From Spirochaetaceae bacterium (GTDB taxonomy: Bacteria > Spirochaetota > Spirochaetia > SZUA-6 > Bin103): a DNA stretch of 6,833 nt. The notes beneath the pieces are model-generated. The model was not told the origin of the DNA, searched no databases, and was given only the letters and a program-made list of their open reading frames with translations. Below are positions 6,064 through 6,833 of this stretch, piece after piece. Location: the NCBI GenBank assembly GCA_026710565.1, contig JAPOQV010000047.1, positions 1 through 6,833 of the forward strand. Direction: 5' to 3'. Positions within the stretch are counted from its first letter, which is position 1, and each line of letters begins with the position of its first letter. The translations under genes were made by a program, and so were the position numbers.

Positions 6064-6370
6064 CTACACGATCACGGTCACCGACGTCGAGCTTTCCATC
6101 TTTGCGGACCGGATGGAAATCGTCTCGCCGGGCCGACTGCCCAACACGGTCACCGTGGAGAAGATGCGCGCCGGCTACCGGGCCACGCGCAACGAGCTGG
6201 TGAAGGACGTGCTGCGCGACTACCGCTACGTCGAGGCGACCGGTCTCGGCGTGCCGCGCAAGATCGTGCGCGGGATGCGCGAGCACAACGGCACCGATCC
6301 GGACCTGATCGAAGAGGACGACCGCTTCACGGTCCGCCTGTGGAAGGAGCGCGCTCAGGCGACGCGGTAG
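5981..6370 (+). pseudogene. C-terminal remnant of an AlbA_2/HATPase_c_4-type ATP-binding protein
   Basis: From about base 6005 the frame encodes a clear match to the C-terminal GHKL-ATPase part of COG2865-type proteins (Schlafen AlbA_2 domain plus HATPase_c_4). The family-defining EAIVNAIAHRDY N-box is present, then FADRMEIVSPGRLP, RNELVKDVL, a TGLGVPRKIVRGM segment in place of the usual GxG box, and a normal-looking end. Intact members are usually 400-500 residues with an N-terminal DNA/RNA-binding AlbA_2 domain; here only about 125 residues survive. The frame is closed upstream by the methyltransferase TGA at 5897-5899, and the ATG at 5981 has no ribosome site, so it is not a normal start. 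The preceding ORF (from 5896) runs in another frame, so a deletion or recombination joined the two. The last 16 bases overlap the enolase-superfamily gene on the other strand. Confidence 0.75.
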
Positions 6371-6833
6371 CGCTCGATCCGGGACTCGTCGATCTCGATC
6401 CCCAACCCGGAGCCCGCCGGCACGCGGACCATTCCGTCGGCGTCGATGCCGATCGGCTCCGGGATGATGCCGTGGAGTTGCTGGTAGCTCTCCACCGTGC
6501 GGTACGGCGGGTCGAGCATGTACTCCACGTACGGGCTGTTGGTCAGCGTCGCGCAGAGCTGCAGGTGCGCGGCCAGGCCGATGCCGCAGGCGCCGTGGTG
6601 CGGGACGAAGCGGCGGCCGGCGAGCTCGGCGGCAGCGGCGATCTTGCGCATCTGCGACAGCGGCGCGCTGGCCGCGCAGTCGGGCTGCAGCACGTCGTAG
6701 GCGCCGGCGTCGAGCAGCCGGGCGAAGGCGGCCGTGCCGCGGTCGCCTTCCCCGCCGGCGATCGCCAGCTCCGCCTCACGCGTGAGACGGGCGATGGCCG
6801 CGACGTCGCCGCGCGGCAGCGGTTCCTCCAGCC
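6355..6833 (-). CDS. Mandelate racemase/muconate lactonizing enzyme family protein, C-terminal 158 residues (runs off right edge)
   Basis: This is the barrel end of an enolase-superfamily enzyme, which abstracts the alpha proton of a carboxylate substrate, most often to dehydrate or epimerise acid sugars. In the visible fragment: LEEPLPRGD (1-9) and IAGGE (24-28) supply metal-binding Glu residues; DVLQPD (46-51) supplies the Asp and VPHHG (76-80) the His of the Asp-His base dyad seen in the mandelate racemase branch; and PAGSGLGIEID (138-148) is the typical capping end. The open frame continues without stop to the window edge, and the N-terminal capping domain lies beyond it. Its TGA (6355-6357) lies inside the end of the convergent HATPase remnant. 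A dehydratase making a 2-keto-3-deoxy acid would fit with the DapA-family aldolase 1.6 kb away, but the substrate cannot be read from this fragment. Confidence 0.92.
   Translation of the reverse strand, partial: LEEPLPRGDVAAIARLTREAELAIAGGEGDRGTAAFARLLDAGAYDVLQPDCAASAPLSQMRKIAAAAELAGRRFVPHHGACGIGLAAHLQLCATLTNSPYVEYMLDPPYRTVESYQQLHGIIPEPIGIDADGMVRVPAGSGLGIEIDESRIERYRVA

Noticed and set aside
1..6833. CRISPR array, tRNA genes, insertion sequence ends.
   Set aside because: I saw no regularly spaced repeats, no cloverleaf with a T-loop consensus, and no transposase or paired terminal inverted repeats. An attachment site cannot be excluded without the surrounding sequence.

Overview
The window is GC-rich bacterial DNA (about two thirds G+C by eye) with tightly packed genes on both strands. 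The mix of a PhyH-type dioxygenase, a DHDPS/N-acetylneuraminate lyase-type aldolase and an enolase-superfamily dehydratase, interleaved with DNA methyltransferases and an ATPase-nuclease, is common in uncultured high-GC marine, soil or sponge-associated lineages (for example Chloroflexota/SAR202-like or Latescibacterota-like genomes). Nothing here fixes the phylum.

Left part (1-2990), minus strand: the 5' part of a type I restriction-modification methyltransferase gene (hsdM) runs off the left edge. It is preceded by a 442-base non-coding gap holding several short hairpins. Upstream of that, in the same direction, lies a 529-residue protein with an AAA-type ATPase domain and a C-terminal PD-(D/E)XK nuclease-like domain. 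A 37-residue candidate ORF just before it overlaps a possible GTG start by four bases, and its first 12 residues echo the first 12 of the ATPase-nuclease.

Middle (3091-4773), plus strand: a divergently transcribed two-gene unit encodes a PhyH-family dioxygenase and, 21 bases on, a DapA/NanA-family aldolase. Both lack a residue normally counted as catalytic: the facial-triad Asp in the first and the Schiff-base-assisting Tyr in the second.

Right part (4790-6833): only 16 bases after the aldolase stands a beta-class DNA methyltransferase (TSPPY type, probably N4-cytosine). Its stop overlaps (ATGA) the start of a short ORF that goes out of frame with the C-terminal remnant of an AlbA_2/HATPase_c_4-type ATP-binding protein. 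This looks like a decayed or deleted restriction/regulatory module. It ends in a 16-base convergent overlap with the 3' part of a mandelate racemase/muconate lactonizing enzyme-type gene on the minus strand, which leaves the window on the right.

Reading as a whole: a small catabolic cluster (oxygenase, aldolase, acid-sugar-type dehydratase) appears to have been invaded or bordered by defence DNA on both sides. Enolase-superfamily dehydratases make 2-keto-3-deoxy acids, which DapA-family aldolases cleave, so those genes could share a pathway. The methyltransferase and its broken downstream neighbour lie between them. No tRNA, rRNA, CRISPR array or complete insertion sequence was seen.
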